Positions 48,934 through 58,572 of a stretch of DNA of 64,000 nt are shown piece after piece. The position numbers and the translations under genes were made by a program. Position 1 is the stretch's first letter. Each line of letters starts with the position of its first letter. The DNA is from Paracandidimonas soli (GTDB taxonomy: Bacteria; Pseudomonadota; Gammaproteobacteria; Burkholderiales; Burkholderiaceae_B), in the NCBI RefSeq assembly GCF_004342005.1, contig NZ_SMBX01000002.1, forward strand, positions 434,001 through 498,000, in the 5' to 3' direction. The notes beneath the pieces were generated by a model that worked only from the letters and a program-made list of their open reading frames with translations, had not been told where the DNA came from and did no database searches.

Positions 48934-50591
48934 GTTTTCTTTTCCATGGAAAACTGGGTTCTTGCCAGCAGGATCACGGGCAGGAGGCCGGCCAGCACGA
49001 TGCCGAGCGCGGCAATCGCTCCTTCTTCATAGGTGCCGCGCGCCGCCTCCGCGTAGAGCCAGGTGGCCAGAGTCTCGAAGTTGACGGGCCGCAATAGCAG
49101 CGTGGCGGGCAATTCCTTCATGGCGTCGACGAATACCAGCAAAGCGGCGGCGCCGATGGCCGGCCGCAGCAGGGGCAGATGCACGCGCCTGAGCGTGCCT
49201 GCCGAAGTCTCGCCCAGCAGGCGGGAGGATTGTTCCAGCGAGGGCGGAATCCTTGCCAGCCCGGCTTCGAGGCCGCCTACGGAAATCGCCAGGAAACGAA
49301 TGGCATAGGCAATGACGAGGGCGGTGAAGGATCCCGTCAGCCAGAGCTGGGGACTGATCCGGGAAAACAGCGACAGGATATGGTTGAACAGTCCGTCGAC
49401 CAGGACGAACGGCGTCAGCAGTCCGATAGCAAGCACAGTGCCGGGAATCGCGTAGCCTATGGTAGAGAAGCGCGCAGCGATGCCGAACAGCGCGGATGGG
49501 CGCCGGGACGGCCTTGCCACCCACACCACCAGCAGGCCGCAGAGAATTGTCAGCAATGTAGCGCTCAGCGAGACGGATACGGTATTGACGGCGCTGGAGA
49601 TCAACTGGCTGGACAACTGGCCGGCCGAGCCCAGCCGTTTGACGGTTTCGTTCAACAGGTACAGGGCTGGAGCGACGAAGCCGATCACGATCGGCGTCCA
49701 GCCGAGCAGGGCGGCCAGGAGGGACCGGGCGGGGGAGAGCGTCTGGGGCCGCAAGGGACGCGAGCGCTGCGTGAGCGCGTAGCGCTGATGTCTCCTGCCA
49801 TGGCGCTCCAGCAGGATCAGTCCGGCCACGAGCACCAGCATGGCAAGCGAGATCTGGGCTGCGCCAGCCAGGTCGGATCGCGTCACCCAGGTCGTGTAGA
49901 TGGATACCGTCAGTGTCTGCACGCCGAGGAATTCCGATGCGCCGATGTCGTTGAGAGTTTCCAGCAAGGCCAGGCTGACTCCTACGGCAATGGCGGGGCG
50001 CGCCATGGGCAGCGCGATCCGGAAGAACACGCTGCGGCGGGTTTCTCCAAGGATGCGGCCGGCCTCCAGCAGGCTGGCTGCCTGCGAGGAGAACATGATG
50101 CGTGTGGTCAGGTAGACATAGGGATACAGCACGAATCCCAGCAGGAACACGGCCCCGGGCAGGGAACGGATGTCAGGCAGACGAAACTGCCGGGGACTGT
50201 CGTAGCCCAGGATGTCGCGGACCAGCGTCTGGATGGGGCCGATGGGATGCAGAAGGTCCAGATAGGCGAATGCGATGATGTAGGTGGGAACCGCCAGCGG
50301 CAGCAGCAGCGCCCAGGAGAGCACGCGGCGGGTAGGAAAATCGTAGGCAGTGACCAGCCATGCGCTGCCCACTCCGAGGCAGGATACGAGAACGCCCACG
50401 CCCGCCAGCAGCAAGGCGGTATTGCGCAAGGCTACTGGCAGGACGTATTGCGCCAGGTGGGCCCAATGCTCGAATGAGCCGTGAAGCGCGTGCCACAGTA
50501 GAGTCGCCACCGGGGCCATGACGCAAAGCGCAACGAGCAGGGCGGCAAAAGGCGTGGCCGCCCCGCCGGGAAGAAGACGCAGGTATCGCAA
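48930..50591 (-). CDS. Ferric-iron-type ABC transporter, fused permease (FbpB-like)
   Basis: A 553-residue membrane protein made of two ABC permease halves, each about six segments. The coupling loops are EAGRILGETRRSVFFRIALPMARPA and EQSSRLLGETSAGTLRRVHLPLLRPA. The double-length single-chain permease is the hallmark of FbpB/SfuB. The only in-frame start after the preceding stop is TTG at 50591, with a weak GGGTC ribosome site. Confidence 0.88.
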   Translation of the reverse strand: MRYLRLLPGGAATPFAALLVALCVMAPVATLLWHALHGSFEHWAHLAQYVLPVALRNTALLLAGVGVLVSCLGVGSAWLVTAYDFPTRRVLSWALLLPLAVPTYIIAFAYLDLLHPIGPIQTLVRDILGYDSPRQFRLPDIRSLPGAVFLLGFVLYPYVYLTTRIMFSSQAASLLEAGRILGETRRSVFFRIALPMARPAIAVGVSLALLETLNDIGASEFLGVQTLTVSIYTTWVTRSDLAGAAQISLAMLVLVAGLILLERHGRRHQRYALTQRSRPLRPQTLSPARSLLAALLGWTPIVIGFVAPALYLLNETVKRLGSAGQLSSQLISSAVNTVSVSLSATLLTILCGLLVVWVARPSRRPSALFGIAARFSTIGYAIPGTVLAIGLLTPFVLVDGLFNHILSLFSRISPQLWLTGSFTALVIAYAIRFLAISVGGLEAGLARIPPSLEQSSRLLGETSAGTLRRVHLPLLRPAIGAAALLVFVDAMKELPATLLLRPVNFETLATWLYAEAARGTYEEGAIAALGIVLAGLLPVILLARTQFSMEKKT

Positions 50592-50638
50592 GATTCAGAC
50601 CCGATCCGCTCCGTGGGTGGAAACTGGCGGGATGGACA

Positions 50639-51679
50639 TCAATTGTTGAAGCCTACCTTGTCCACCAGTTCGCTGGCCTGCTTGCGATGCTTGGCGATTT
50701 CCGTCAGGGGAAGGGAGTCCACTTTCAGGGGGCCGAAGCTTTCCACTACCGGATCGAGCGTCACGCCGGCCTTGACCGGGTATTCGTAGTTGGCCTTGGC
50801 GTAGAGATTCTGCGCCTTGTCCGAAACCAGGTATTCCAGCAGCTTGACGGCATTGTCCCGGTTGGGCGAGTGGCGCGCCACGGCGGCGCCCGAGATGTTC
50901 ACGTGCGTGCCCTGGCCGTCGGCGCTTGCGAAGGTCGGACGGACTACTTTGATGGCGTCGCCCCACTTGCGCGCGTCGGTGCCGGGCTCGGCATTCTTCA
51001 TGTGGCCGACGTAATAGGCATTGGCAAGGCCGATATCGCAGATGCCGCCCAGGATGTCGCGGGCGACGTCGCGATCGCCGCCGGCCGCCTTGCGGGCCAG
51101 GTTGTTCTTGAGATTGCGCAGCCACGCCTCGGTGGCCTCGGCGCCATTGTGGGCGATCATGGCCGCGATCAGCGCGGTATTGTAGGGATGCTGGCCGGAC
51201 CGGATGCAGACTTTGCCTTTCCAGCGGGGGTCGGCAAAGGCCTCATAGGTGATGGCATCGACTTTCAGGTCGGCGGCGACATAGGCCACGCGATCGCGCA
51301 GGGACAGGGTGTACCACTGGTTGTCGCTGCCGCGCAGGTTTTTGGGGATGGCTTCCTGCAGCACCTTGGATTCGACGGGCTGTGTCACGCCGGCCTCGAC
51401 GAGGTCCAGCAGGTTGCCGATATCCACGGTCATGAGGATGTCGGCGGGGGATTTTTCGCCTTCGGTCCTGACACGCTCGATCAGGCCGTCCTTGACGAAA
51501 ACGGTATTGACCTTGACGCCGGTATCCTTGGTGAACTCCTCGATCAGAGGCTGGATGAGCTTGGGCTCGCGCGTCGTGTAGACGGTGACGTCGTTGGCAG
51601 CGGCGAAGGCGGGAAGGGCGATGAGTCCGGACAGCGCAAGGCCGCGGATCAGTGGCAGTAGTGCGGAACCTGTTCGCAT
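50639..51679 (-). CDS. Ferric-iron-binding periplasmic protein (FbpA/FutA-like)
   Basis: A 346-residue periplasmic binding protein. Signal peptide cut near AFA-AN; the mature chain begins DVTVYTTREPKLIQPLIEEF. The paired tyrosines in LANAYYVGHM match the iron ligands of FbpA-type proteins. NNLARKAAGGDRDVAR and GGICDIGLAN are also family features. AGGAGACCCCC precedes the ATG. It leads the three-gene operon, separated from the permease by 47 bases. Confidence 0.9.
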   Translation of the reverse strand: MRTGSALLPLIRGLALSGLIALPAFAAANDVTVYTTREPKLIQPLIEEFTKDTGVKVNTVFVKDGLIERVRTEGEKSPADILMTVDIGNLLDLVEAGVTQPVESKVLQEAIPKNLRGSDNQWYTLSLRDRVAYVAADLKVDAITYEAFADPRWKGKVCIRSGQHPYNTALIAAMIAHNGAEATEAWLRNLKNNLARKAAGGDRDVARDILGGICDIGLANAYYVGHMKNAEPGTDARKWGDAIKVVRPTFASADGQGTHVNISGAAVARHSPNRDNAVKLLEYLVSDKAQNLYAKANYEYPVKAGVTLDPVVESFGPLKVDSLPLTEIAKHRKQASELVDKVGFNN

Positions 51680-51792
51680 GGGGGTCTCCTGTGTGGAATC
51701 GTGATGGCGCCGATGCCGCATGAAGATGAGGCTTCCTGGGTGGAAACAGGTCTCGCGAGCGGCGCATGTTTGCCAGTGGCGGGGCAACAGCT

Positions 51793-51823
51793 ATTCTAAC
51801 TCATCAGAAATGATTCTTATCAA
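51793..51823 (-). promoter_or_regulatory. Putative promoter and Fur box of the iron transporter operon
   Basis: On the minus strand TTGATA (51818-51823) and TAGAAT (51793-51798) form a promoter with a long 19-base spacer. GATAAGAATCATTTCTGAT (51803-51821) between and across them resembles a degenerate Fur box (about half of the 19 consensus positions). A Fur site would repress the operon in iron-rich cells. Confidence 0.5.
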
Positions 51824-51991
51824 CAAGCTGCTGTAGAATGACGAATCTTGCGATTGCTGCTTCGATGGCGCGCAGCCATTCGTTTCACCATCCGGGATCC
51901 ATGCGCTTACAACAGCGTAAATCCTTGATCCATATTAAGGTCCTTGTCGATGGCAGAAGGCCTTGCGGAAAGAGCAAGCGCCTGCTGGCGA

Positions 51992-51997
51992 TATAAT
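51992..51997 (+). promoter_or_regulatory. Putative -10 element of fpr
   Basis: A perfect TATAAT about 95 bases upstream of the fpr ATG in the 51680-52092 gap. No good -35 is at the right distance, so it may rely on an activator. The rest of this gap shows no gene. Confidence 0.45.
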
Positions 51998-52092
51998 CCC
52001 CTGGACTTGCCTGCCGCCCGGCGTCGTTTTTTTGCTGCGTGGCATACCTAATTTTTCGATCTTTTCAGATCCCGACGGATAATTTTTTCTTC

Positions 52093-52872
52093 ATGGCTGC
52101 ATTCAATACCGAGAAGGTTCTCAGTGTGCATCACTGGAACGACACGCTCTTTTCCTTCACTACGACGCGCGATGCTTCCTTGCGTTTCCATAACGGCCAT
52201 TTCGTCATGCTCGGTCTGGAAGTCGACGGCAAGCCGCTGATGCGCGCCTACAGTATCGCCAGCCCGAACTACAGCGAAAACCTCGAGTTCCTCAGCATCA
52301 AGGTGCAGGACGGTCCGCTGACTTCCCGCCTGCAGCACCTGAAGGTCGGGGATTCCGTCCTTGTGAGCAGGAAGCCGGTGGGCACGCTGGTCATCGACGA
52401 TCTGAAACCCGGCGCCAGGAACCTTTACCTGTTCGCTACCGGCACGGGCTTGGCTCCCTTCATGAGCATCATCCAGGATCCCGAGACCTACGAAAAGTTC
52501 GAAAAGGTGGTGTTGCTGCATGGCGTGCGCTTCGTCAGCGAACTGGCCTATGCGGATTTCATCCAGAACGAGCTGCCGCAGAACGAATACTTCGGCGACG
52601 TCGTCCGCGAAAAGCTGATCTACTATCCCACGGTCACGCGCGAGCCTTTCCGCAACCAGGGCCGCATCACCGAGCTGGTGGAAAGCGGCCAGTTGTTCAC
52701 CGACATCGGCTTGCCGCCGCTCAACCCCGAGACAGATCGCGGCATGATCTGCGGTAGTCCCGCTATGCTGGCGGACATCAGCAACATGCTCAACAGCCGC
52801 GGTTTCACCGTCTCTCCCGGCGTCGGCCAGCCCGGCGACTACGTCATCGAGCGCGCGTTCGTCGACAAGTAA
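52093..52872 (+). CDS. fpr: Ferredoxin--NADP+ reductase
   Basis: A 259-residue FAD-containing reductase of the bacterial FPR class. RAYSIASPNYSENLEFLSIKV is the FAD-binding motif, GTGLAPFMSI the NADP site, and MICGSPAML the C-terminal NADP part. The chain ends in VERAFVDK-like IERAFVDK, the signature tail of this subclass. It supplies reduced ferredoxin or flavodoxin for Fe-S assembly and oxidative defence, fitting the neighbouring iron and OxyR genes. Confidence 0.95.
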   Translation: MAAFNTEKVLSVHHWNDTLFSFTTTRDASLRFHNGHFVMLGLEVDGKPLMRAYSIASPNYSENLEFLSIKVQDGPLTSRLQHLKVGDSVLVSRKPVGTLVIDDLKPGARNLYLFATGTGLAPFMSIIQDPETYEKFEKVVLLHGVRFVSELAYADFIQNELPQNEYFGDVVREKLIYYPTVTREPFRNQGRITELVESGQLFTDIGLPPLNPETDRGMICGSPAMLADISNMLNSRGFTVSPGVGQPGDYVIERAFVDK

Positions 52873-52913
52873 AGTCGTCGCGCCATCCCGGCGCCGTACC
52901 AGCCCGATCCATT

Positions 52914-52946
52914 AAAGCCCTGCGGCCAACCCCGCGGGGCTTTTAA
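52914..52946 (+). terminator. Rho-independent terminator of fpr
   Basis: AAAGCCC-T-GCGG (52914-52925) pairs with CCGC-G-GGGCTTT (52932-52943), followed by TTAATT. It lies 41 bases after the fpr stop. Confidence 0.85.
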
Positions 52947-53101
52947 TTCCGGCTATAGATGTATACACTCCGATAGTCCTTATTCCATTTCCATATCGAA
53001 CGTGCGCTTTGCCGGCTTCGCTTGCCATGCCAGCGTTTCGCCTTCGCGTTCACGCACGATCCGGAACTGGAGCTATTTGAAAAATCCATCGGAGGTGTCA
53101 C

Positions 53102-53488
53102 ATGGGCAAATCAGTCATACATACGGAAGCCGCGCCGGCGGCAGTCGGGCCTTATTCCCAGGCCATCGTCGCTCCGCAGGGCCGGACCGTCTACCTGTCC
53201 GGCCAGATCGGACTGGAACCCGAGACCGGCGAGCTGGTTTCCGAGAATTTCGAAGCCCAGGTGCGCCAGGCTTTCTCCAATATGAAGGCCGTCATCGAAG
53301 AAGCGGGCGGCACGCTGGAAAGCATCGTCAAACTGACGCTGTTCCTGACGGACCTGAGTAAGTTCGCCAGCGCGAATGCCATCATGGCCGACCTGATTCC
53401 GCAGCCGTTTCCGTCACGCTCTACCGTTGGAGTGGCCAGCCTGCCCAAAGGGGCGCAGTTCGAAGTGGAGGCCATCATCGTCATCTGA
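53102..53488 (+). CDS. ridA: RidA-family reactive enamine/imine deaminase
   Basis: A 128-residue YjgF/RidA protein: AAPAAVGPYSQAIVA, VYLSGQIGLEPETGEL, VRQAFSNMKAVIEEAG and FPSRSTVGVASLPKGAQFEVEAI, with the catalytic Arg in PSRSTVGV. It hydrolyses 2-aminoacrylate and similar imines released by PLP enzymes. GGAGG precedes the ATG. The 229-bp gap before it contains the fpr terminator and an A+T-rich TATAGATGTATACA stretch (about 52954-52968) that may hold its promoter. Confidence 0.93.
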   Translation: MGKSVIHTEAAPAAVGPYSQAIVAPQGRTVYLSGQIGLEPETGELVSENFEAQVRQAFSNMKAVIEEAGGTLESIVKLTLFLTDLSKFASANAIMADLIPQPFPSRSTVGVASLPKGAQFEVEAIIVI

Positions 53489-53493
53489 CGCGC

Positions 53494-55575
53494 ATGCCCA
53501 CGACTTCGGACAGGCGGGCGTCCCGTTCCGGCGCGCCCGCGCGACCCGACGGGTTGACGCCGTCCGAGCGCAAGCTGCTGCAGCTGGGGCTTAGGACGCC
53601 GCAGGACCTGATCGTGCACCTGCCGCTGCGCTATGAAGACGAAACGCGCATCCACGCGGTCGGTGGGTTGGTGCCGGGGCAGGCGGCGCAGGTGGATGTG
53701 ACAGTCATACGCAGCGAAGTCCAGCTCAGGCCTCGCCGCCAGCTCCATGCCGTGGTCGAGGACGGTACCGGGCGCATCGCGCTGCGCTGGCTGCATTTCT
53801 ATCCCAATCAGCAAAAACAGCTGCAGGCGGGTGCGGCCCTGCGAGTGCGCGGAGAGGTTCGGCGAGGCTTCGACGGCCTGGAAATGGTGCATCCGCATAT
53901 CGGACGCCAGGAAGAGCCGCTGCCTTCTTCGCTGACCCCGGTCTATCCATCGACGGCCGGACTGACCCAGGGCTATCTGCGCAAGGCGATTGCGCGCGCG
54001 CTGGACATCGCCGACCTGTCCGACACGCTGCCGGAAGCGCTGCGCGAGCAGCACGGACTGATGCCGTTTCGCGATGCCATCCGCTTGCTGCACAATCCGC
54101 CACCCGATGTGTCGGAAGCCTCCTTGCGCGAGAAAGGGCATCCGGCCTGGAAGCGCATCAAGTTCGACGAGCTTCTGGCCCAGCAGCTTTCGCTGGCCAT
54201 TGCCCGCGAAGAGCGCATGAGACAGCATGCGCACCAATTGTCCGTGCGCAACGGCGCGCTGGAACAGGCATTGCGCTCCAGCCTGCCATTCCAGCTGACC
54301 GAAGCGCAGGAGCGCGTCATCGCTGAAATCGGTGCAGACCTCACGCGTGCCCATCCCATGCACAGACTGTTGCAGGGAGATGTCGGCAGCGGCAAGACCA
54401 TCGTCGCCGCATTCGCAGCTACCCAGGCCATTGACAGTGGTCAGCAGGTCGCCATCATGGCGCCGACGGAGCTCCTGGCTACCCAGCATTTCGACAAGCT
54501 GATGGGCTGGCTGGCTCCGCTGGGCATCAGCGTGTGCTGGCTGACGGGGAGCCTGACGGGCAAAAAGCGCAAGGAAGCCTTGCAGGCGATAGAGTCCGGG
54601 TCGGCGCAACTGATCGTAGGCACGCAAGCCCTGATACAGGAAGGGCTGTCGTTCGCCCGGCTGGGGCTCATTATCCTGGACGAACAGCATCGTTTCGGCG
54701 TGGGCCAGCGCCTGCAGCTGAGCCGCAAGGGAGAGGAGGTGGCGACCACAATCATCCCGCATCAGTTGCACATGAGCGCCACGCCTATCCCGCGCACGCT
54801 GGCCATGACTTTTTTCGCCGACCTAGATGTGTCCGTGATCGATACGCTTCCGCCGGGACGCACGCCCGTCGTGACCAAGTTGGCGGACAACGCCCGCCGC
54901 GACGAGGTCATCCAGCGGGTGGTGGCAGAAGTCAGGCAGGGCAGGCAGGCGTACTGGGTGTGCCCGCTGGTTCAGGAGAGTGAAGCGCTGCAGCTGCAGA
55001 CAGCGGAAGATACCTTTCAGTCCCTGGCCGGGCTTTTGCCCGACCTGCGCATCGGACTGATCCACGGCCGTCTGCCGACGGCGGAGAAATCCAGGGTCAT
55101 GGATGCCTTCCGCTCGGGCGAGTACGACGTTCTGGTGGCGACGACCGTGATCGAAGTGGGCGTGGACGTCCCCAATGCCTCGCTGATGGTCGTCGAGCAT
55201 GCGGAGCGCTTCGGCCTGGCGCAACTGCACCAGCTGAGGGGCCGGGTGGGGCGGGGCAGCGCTCAGTCTGTCTGCGTGCTGATGTACCAGTCGCCGCTGT
55301 CGCTCATTGCCAGGCAGCGCTTGCGCGCCATGTACGAAACCACGGATGGCTTCGAAATCGCGCGGCGTGATCTGGATCTGCGCGGGCCGGGGGAGTTTCT
55401 GGGCATCAGGCAATCGGGAACCGATATCCTGAGGTTCGCCAGCCTGGCGGAGGATACGCAACTGGTGGAAAAGGCGCAGGAGGCGGTTGGGCTGATGCGC
55501 AGCAGGTATCCAGGGCATGCGCGCAGGCACATGCACAGGTGGATGAAGGGCAAGCAGGATTTCCTGCGCACATGA
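53494..55575 (+). CDS. recG: ATP-dependent DNA helicase RecG
   Basis: A 693-residue superfamily 2 helicase that remodels stalled forks and Holliday junctions. Wedge/OB domain (about 20-160), Walker A GDVGSGKT (295-302), DEQHR motif (396-400), HMSATPIPRTLA, and the C-terminal helicase motifs ATTVIEVGVDVPNA and LRGRVGRGS. The TRG-like C-terminal region FEIARRDLDLRGPGEFLGIRQSG is intact. It starts five bases after ridA. Confidence 0.97.
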   Translation: MPTTSDRRASRSGAPARPDGLTPSERKLLQLGLRTPQDLIVHLPLRYEDETRIHAVGGLVPGQAAQVDVTVIRSEVQLRPRRQLHAVVEDGTGRIALRWLHFYPNQQKQLQAGAALRVRGEVRRGFDGLEMVHPHIGRQEEPLPSSLTPVYPSTAGLTQGYLRKAIARALDIADLSDTLPEALREQHGLMPFRDAIRLLHNPPPDVSEASLREKGHPAWKRIKFDELLAQQLSLAIAREERMRQHAHQLSVRNGALEQALRSSLPFQLTEAQERVIAEIGADLTRAHPMHRLLQGDVGSGKTIVAAFAATQAIDSGQQVAIMAPTELLATQHFDKLMGWLAPLGISVCWLTGSLTGKKRKEALQAIESGSAQLIVGTQALIQEGLSFARLGLIILDEQHRFGVGQRLQLSRKGEEVATTIIPHQLHMSATPIPRTLAMTFFADLDVSVIDTLPPGRTPVVTKLADNARRDEVIQRVVAEVRQGRQAYWVCPLVQESEALQLQTAEDTFQSLAGLLPDLRIGLIHGRLPTAEKSRVMDAFRSGEYDVLVATTVIEVGVDVPNASLMVVEHAERFGLAQLHQLRGRVGRGSAQSVCVLMYQSPLSLIARQRLRAMYETTDGFEIARRDLDLRGPGEFLGIRQSGTDILRFASLAEDTQLVEKAQEAVGLMRSRYPGHARRHMHRWMKGKQDFLRT

Positions 55576-55618
55576 CAAGAACGGATGATGCCGGCATCGG
55601 CATCGCAAGAGAGCGGAC

Positions 55619-56572
55619 ATGACACTTACCGAATTGAAATACATCGTCGCAGTCGCCCGCGAACGGCATTTCGGCAGGGCGGCCGAAGCTTGTTTCGTCA
55701 GCCAGCCGACGCTGTCGGTCGCCATACGCAAGCTGGAGGACGAACTGGGCGTCACCTTGTTCGAGCGAGGCGGGAACGAGATAGGCGTGACGCCCATCGG
55801 CATGCGCGTCGTGGAACAGGCCCAGAGGGTGCTGGAGGAAAGCGCCAATCTCAGGGAAATCGCGAGACAGGGGAATGATCCGCTGGAAGGCCCGCTGCGC
55901 GTGGGTGTCATCCACACCGTGGGGCCGTACCTGCTGCCCAGGCTGGTGCCGGAGCAGATACGCATGACGCCGCAGATGCCGCTGCTGCTGCAGGAAAACA
56001 TGACGCAGCGCCTGCTTGAGCTGCTGCGGCAGGGGGAAATAGACTGCGCGATCGTCGCGTTGCCGCTGCCGGAAGTGGGGTTGACGGTGCGTCCGCTCTA
56101 TGACGAGCCTTTCGTTGTATCCGTTCCGTCCCAGCATCCGCTTGCGCAAAAAGAGCAGATCGACGCCGCCGAACTGAAAAACGAGACCATGCTGCTGCTG
56201 GGTACGGGGCATTGTTTCCGAGACCAAGTTCTGGGCGTATGCCCGGAACTGGCGCGCTTCTCGGCCGCGAGCGAGGGCATCCAGCGTACTTTCGAAGGCT
56301 CCTCACTGGAAACCATACGCCATATGGTCGCGGCGGGGATCGGCGTCACGGTGCTGCCTGCCAGCGCCATCGCCACGAACAGCGCGGAAAGCCAATACCT
56401 GACCTATGTCCCGTTTTCCAGGCCCATTCCCGACCGCAGGATCGTGCTGGCATGGCGCAAGAGCTTCCCCAGAATCAACGCCATCGACGCATTGACGCAG
56501 GCGATCCGGGCCTGCGGCCTGCCCGGCGTGCAGTATCTGGATGACGACGGCAACCCTGTGGGCAAAGGCTGA
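55619..56572 (+). CDS. oxyR: Hydrogen peroxide sensor OxyR
   Basis: A 317-residue LysR-type regulator. The N-terminal helix-turn-helix reads HFGRAAEACFVSQPTLSVAIRKLE. The redox cysteines are exactly Cys199 and Cys208 in GTGHCFRDQVLGVCPE, which form a disulfide on contact with peroxide. It activates antioxidant genes; the next gene is dps, a classic OxyR target. Confidence 0.97.
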   Translation: MTLTELKYIVAVARERHFGRAAEACFVSQPTLSVAIRKLEDELGVTLFERGGNEIGVTPIGMRVVEQAQRVLEESANLREIARQGNDPLEGPLRVGVIHTVGPYLLPRLVPEQIRMTPQMPLLLQENMTQRLLELLRQGEIDCAIVALPLPEVGLTVRPLYDEPFVVSVPSQHPLAQKEQIDAAELKNETMLLLGTGHCFRDQVLGVCPELARFSAASEGIQRTFEGSSLETIRHMVAAGIGVTVLPASAIATNSAESQYLTYVPFSRPIPDRRIVLAWRKSFPRINAIDALTQAIRACGLPGVQYLDDDGNPVGKG

Positions 56573-56665
56573 CGCCGCGGCCGTGCTCCGGGGTGTGATA
56601 TTGCCGTGCGCCGTGCTATCCTGAAGTCGTTATCTTCATTGAATGACTGACGGAGATTGTTCATC

Positions 56666-57184
56666 ATGACCAAAGCTCGCAAAACAAGCAAAACCACGGC
56701 CATTCCCAGCGAGGGCCTCCGGATCGATATCGGCATCAGCGAAAAAGACAGGGCGGCAATCGTCAAGGAACTATCCAAGTTCCTGGCGGATTCCTACACA
56801 CTGTATCTGATGACGCACAATTTCCACTGGAACGTCACCGGGCCGCTGTTCAATACGCTGCACGTAATGTTCATGGACCAGTACAGCGAAGAATGGCAGG
56901 CGCTGGACGAGATCGCCGAGCGCATCCGCGCTCTGGGTCACTATGCTCCCGGTACCTATGCGCAGTACGCCAGCCTGAGCTCCATCGCGGAACCCAAGAA
57001 CGTGCCAGACGCCACCGAGATGGTGCAACTGCTGGTCAAGGGCAACGAAGCCGTCGCCAAGACCGCCCGCGCCGCGCTCAAGCGCGCCGACGAGGCCGAC
57101 GATGCGCCGACCGCCGACCTGCTGACGCGCCGCCTGGACGTGCACGAGAAAAACGCCTGGATGCTGCGCAGCCTGCTGCAGTAA
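56666..57184 (+). CDS. dps: Dps ferritin-like DNA-protection protein
   Basis: A 172-residue mini-ferritin. The ferroxidase residues are in LMTHNFHWNVTGPLFNTLHVMFMDQYSEEWQALDEIAERI. The short N-terminus is Lys/Thr-rich (TKARKTSKTTA), able to bind DNA. It stores iron using H2O2. CGGAG precedes the ATG by 10 bases. The region before it has a TATCCT -10-like box near 56617, with no good -35, as in activator-dependent promoters. Confidence 0.95.
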   Translation: MTKARKTSKTTAIPSEGLRIDIGISEKDRAAIVKELSKFLADSYTLYLMTHNFHWNVTGPLFNTLHVMFMDQYSEEWQALDEIAERIRALGHYAPGTYAQYASLSSIAEPKNVPDATEMVQLLVKGNEAVAKTARAALKRADEADDAPTADLLTRRLDVHEKNAWMLRSLLQ

Positions 57185-57229
57185 CGCGTTTCAGGGCTGC
57201 GCAATAGCGCAACCGCGCCAGCGCCAGCA

Positions 57230-57261
57230 CAGCATGCCCGGCCTCGAAGCCGGGCATGCTG
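57230..57261. terminator. Perfect 13-bp hairpin after dps
   Basis: CAGCATGCCCGGC (57230-57242) pairs exactly with GCCGGGCATGCTG (57249-57261) over CTCGAA. There is no T-tract, but the position 46 bases after dps suggests transcript end or stabilisation. Confidence 0.6.
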
Positions 57262-57330
57262 CATTCAGGGGCTTGGCGTGCAAGGCGATGGGCTTCGGTG
57301 TATCCTTCGCAGGTCTACAAGGAGGCACAC

Positions 57331-58461
57331 ATGAACATCAAATCTCACCTCACCCCTCTGGTTGCCGCATTGAGCATGGTTGCGGGCCTGGCCGCCGCGC
57401 CGGTCGCCCATGCCGACAGCATCCGTATCGCCATCGCCGGACCTTTCACGGGTTCGCTCACGCAATACGGAGACATGGTGAAGCAAGGGGTTGATACCGC
57501 CGTCGAGGTCATCAACGCCGGAGGCGGCGTACTGGGCAAGACGCTGGAAGTCGTCACGATCGACGACGGTTGCGAGCCCAAGCAAGGGCCTGTCGTCGCC
57601 AACCGTGTCGTCAATGACAAGATCGGCTATGTCGTCGGCCACGTCTGCTCCGGCGCGACCATCGCCGCCACCGACGTCTACGACAACGAAGGCGTACTGA
57701 TGATCACGCCCTCGGCCACGGCGCCGGCCGTCACAGACGGCAAGAACTACGAAATGATCCTGCGCACCATCGGGCGCGACGATCAGCAGGGCCCGGCCGC
57801 GGCCAAGTTCATCATCGACAAGATCAAGCCGCAGCAGGTCGCCGTGCTGCACGACAAGCAGTCCTACGGCCAGGGCATCGCCGCCGCGGTGAAGCGCGAT
57901 CTGGAAGCCGCGGGCATCAAGGTCGCCATCTACGAAGGTATCAATGCGGGCGACAGCGATTACTCCGCCGTGATTACCAAGCTCAAGAGCGCCGGCGTCG
58001 ACTTCGTCTATTTCGGCGGCTATCACCCCGAAGCCGGACTGCTGCTGCGCCAGGGTTCTGAGCAGGGCCTGAAGAATGTGCGCTTCATGGGCCCCGAAGG
58101 CGTGGGCAATCCCGACATCAACGCCATCGCAGGCGAAGCCGTGGAAGGCCTTCTGGTGACACTGCCGGCCGACTTCACCAAGGATCCCGACAATGCAGCC
58201 ATCGTCAAGGCATTCGCCGACAAGAAGCGCGACGCCAGCGGAGCCTTCCAGATGACGGCGTATGCAGCCACGCAGGCCATCGCCGAAGGCATCAAGGGCG
58301 CTGGCGTCAACGATCCCGCCAAGGTCGCGCAATACCTGCACGCCAACTCAGTCAAGACGCCAATCGGCACGATCTCCTGGAACGAGCAGGGCGACCTGAA
58401 AGACTTCCGCTTCGATGTCTTCAACTGGCACAAGGACGGCAGCAAGAGCCTGTACGAGTAA
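57331..58461 (+). CDS. Branched-chain amino acid ABC transporter binding protein (LivJ/LivK-like)
   Basis: A 376-residue periplasmic binding protein. Signal peptide cut near AHA-DS, then IRIAIAGPFTGSLTQYGDM, GGVLGKTLEVVTIDDGCEPKQ, GHVCSGATIAATDVY and LMITPSATAP with the family's ligand Ser/Ala/Thr loop. The two Cys at about 79 and 105 match the conserved disulfide. It stands alone without permease genes, so the rest of the transporter is elsewhere, as is common for LivJ. AAGGAGG precedes the ATG. Confidence 0.92.
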   Translation: MNIKSHLTPLVAALSMVAGLAAAPVAHADSIRIAIAGPFTGSLTQYGDMVKQGVDTAVEVINAGGGVLGKTLEVVTIDDGCEPKQGPVVANRVVNDKIGYVVGHVCSGATIAATDVYDNEGVLMITPSATAPAVTDGKNYEMILRTIGRDDQQGPAAAKFIIDKIKPQQVAVLHDKQSYGQGIAAAVKRDLEAAGIKVAIYEGINAGDSDYSAVITKLKSAGVDFVYFGGYHPEAGLLLRQGSEQGLKNVRFMGPEGVGNPDINAIAGEAVEGLLVTLPADFTKDPDNAAIVKAFADKKRDASGAFQMTAYAATQAIAEGIKGAGVNDPAKVAQYLHANSVKTPIGTISWNEQGDLKDFRFDVFNWHKDGSKSLYE

Positions 58462-58510
58462 GTAGGGTGGTCGGCCCCGGGGCATGCATCGCCTGATCGG
58501 GCCGACGCAA

Positions 58511-58551
58511 AGAAAAAGGCGGGGCGGTTCTGAACCGTCCCGCCTTTTTTT
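58511..58551. terminator. Bidirectional terminator between livJ-like and carboxylase genes
   Basis: AAAAAGGCGGG-G-CGGTTC pairs with GAACCG-T-CCCGCCTTTTT (58513-58550), with T-tracts on both strands. It separates convergent genes and can end both transcripts. Confidence 0.93.
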
Positions 58552-58572
58552 GGCGTCCCCGCAAGTCCGGCC

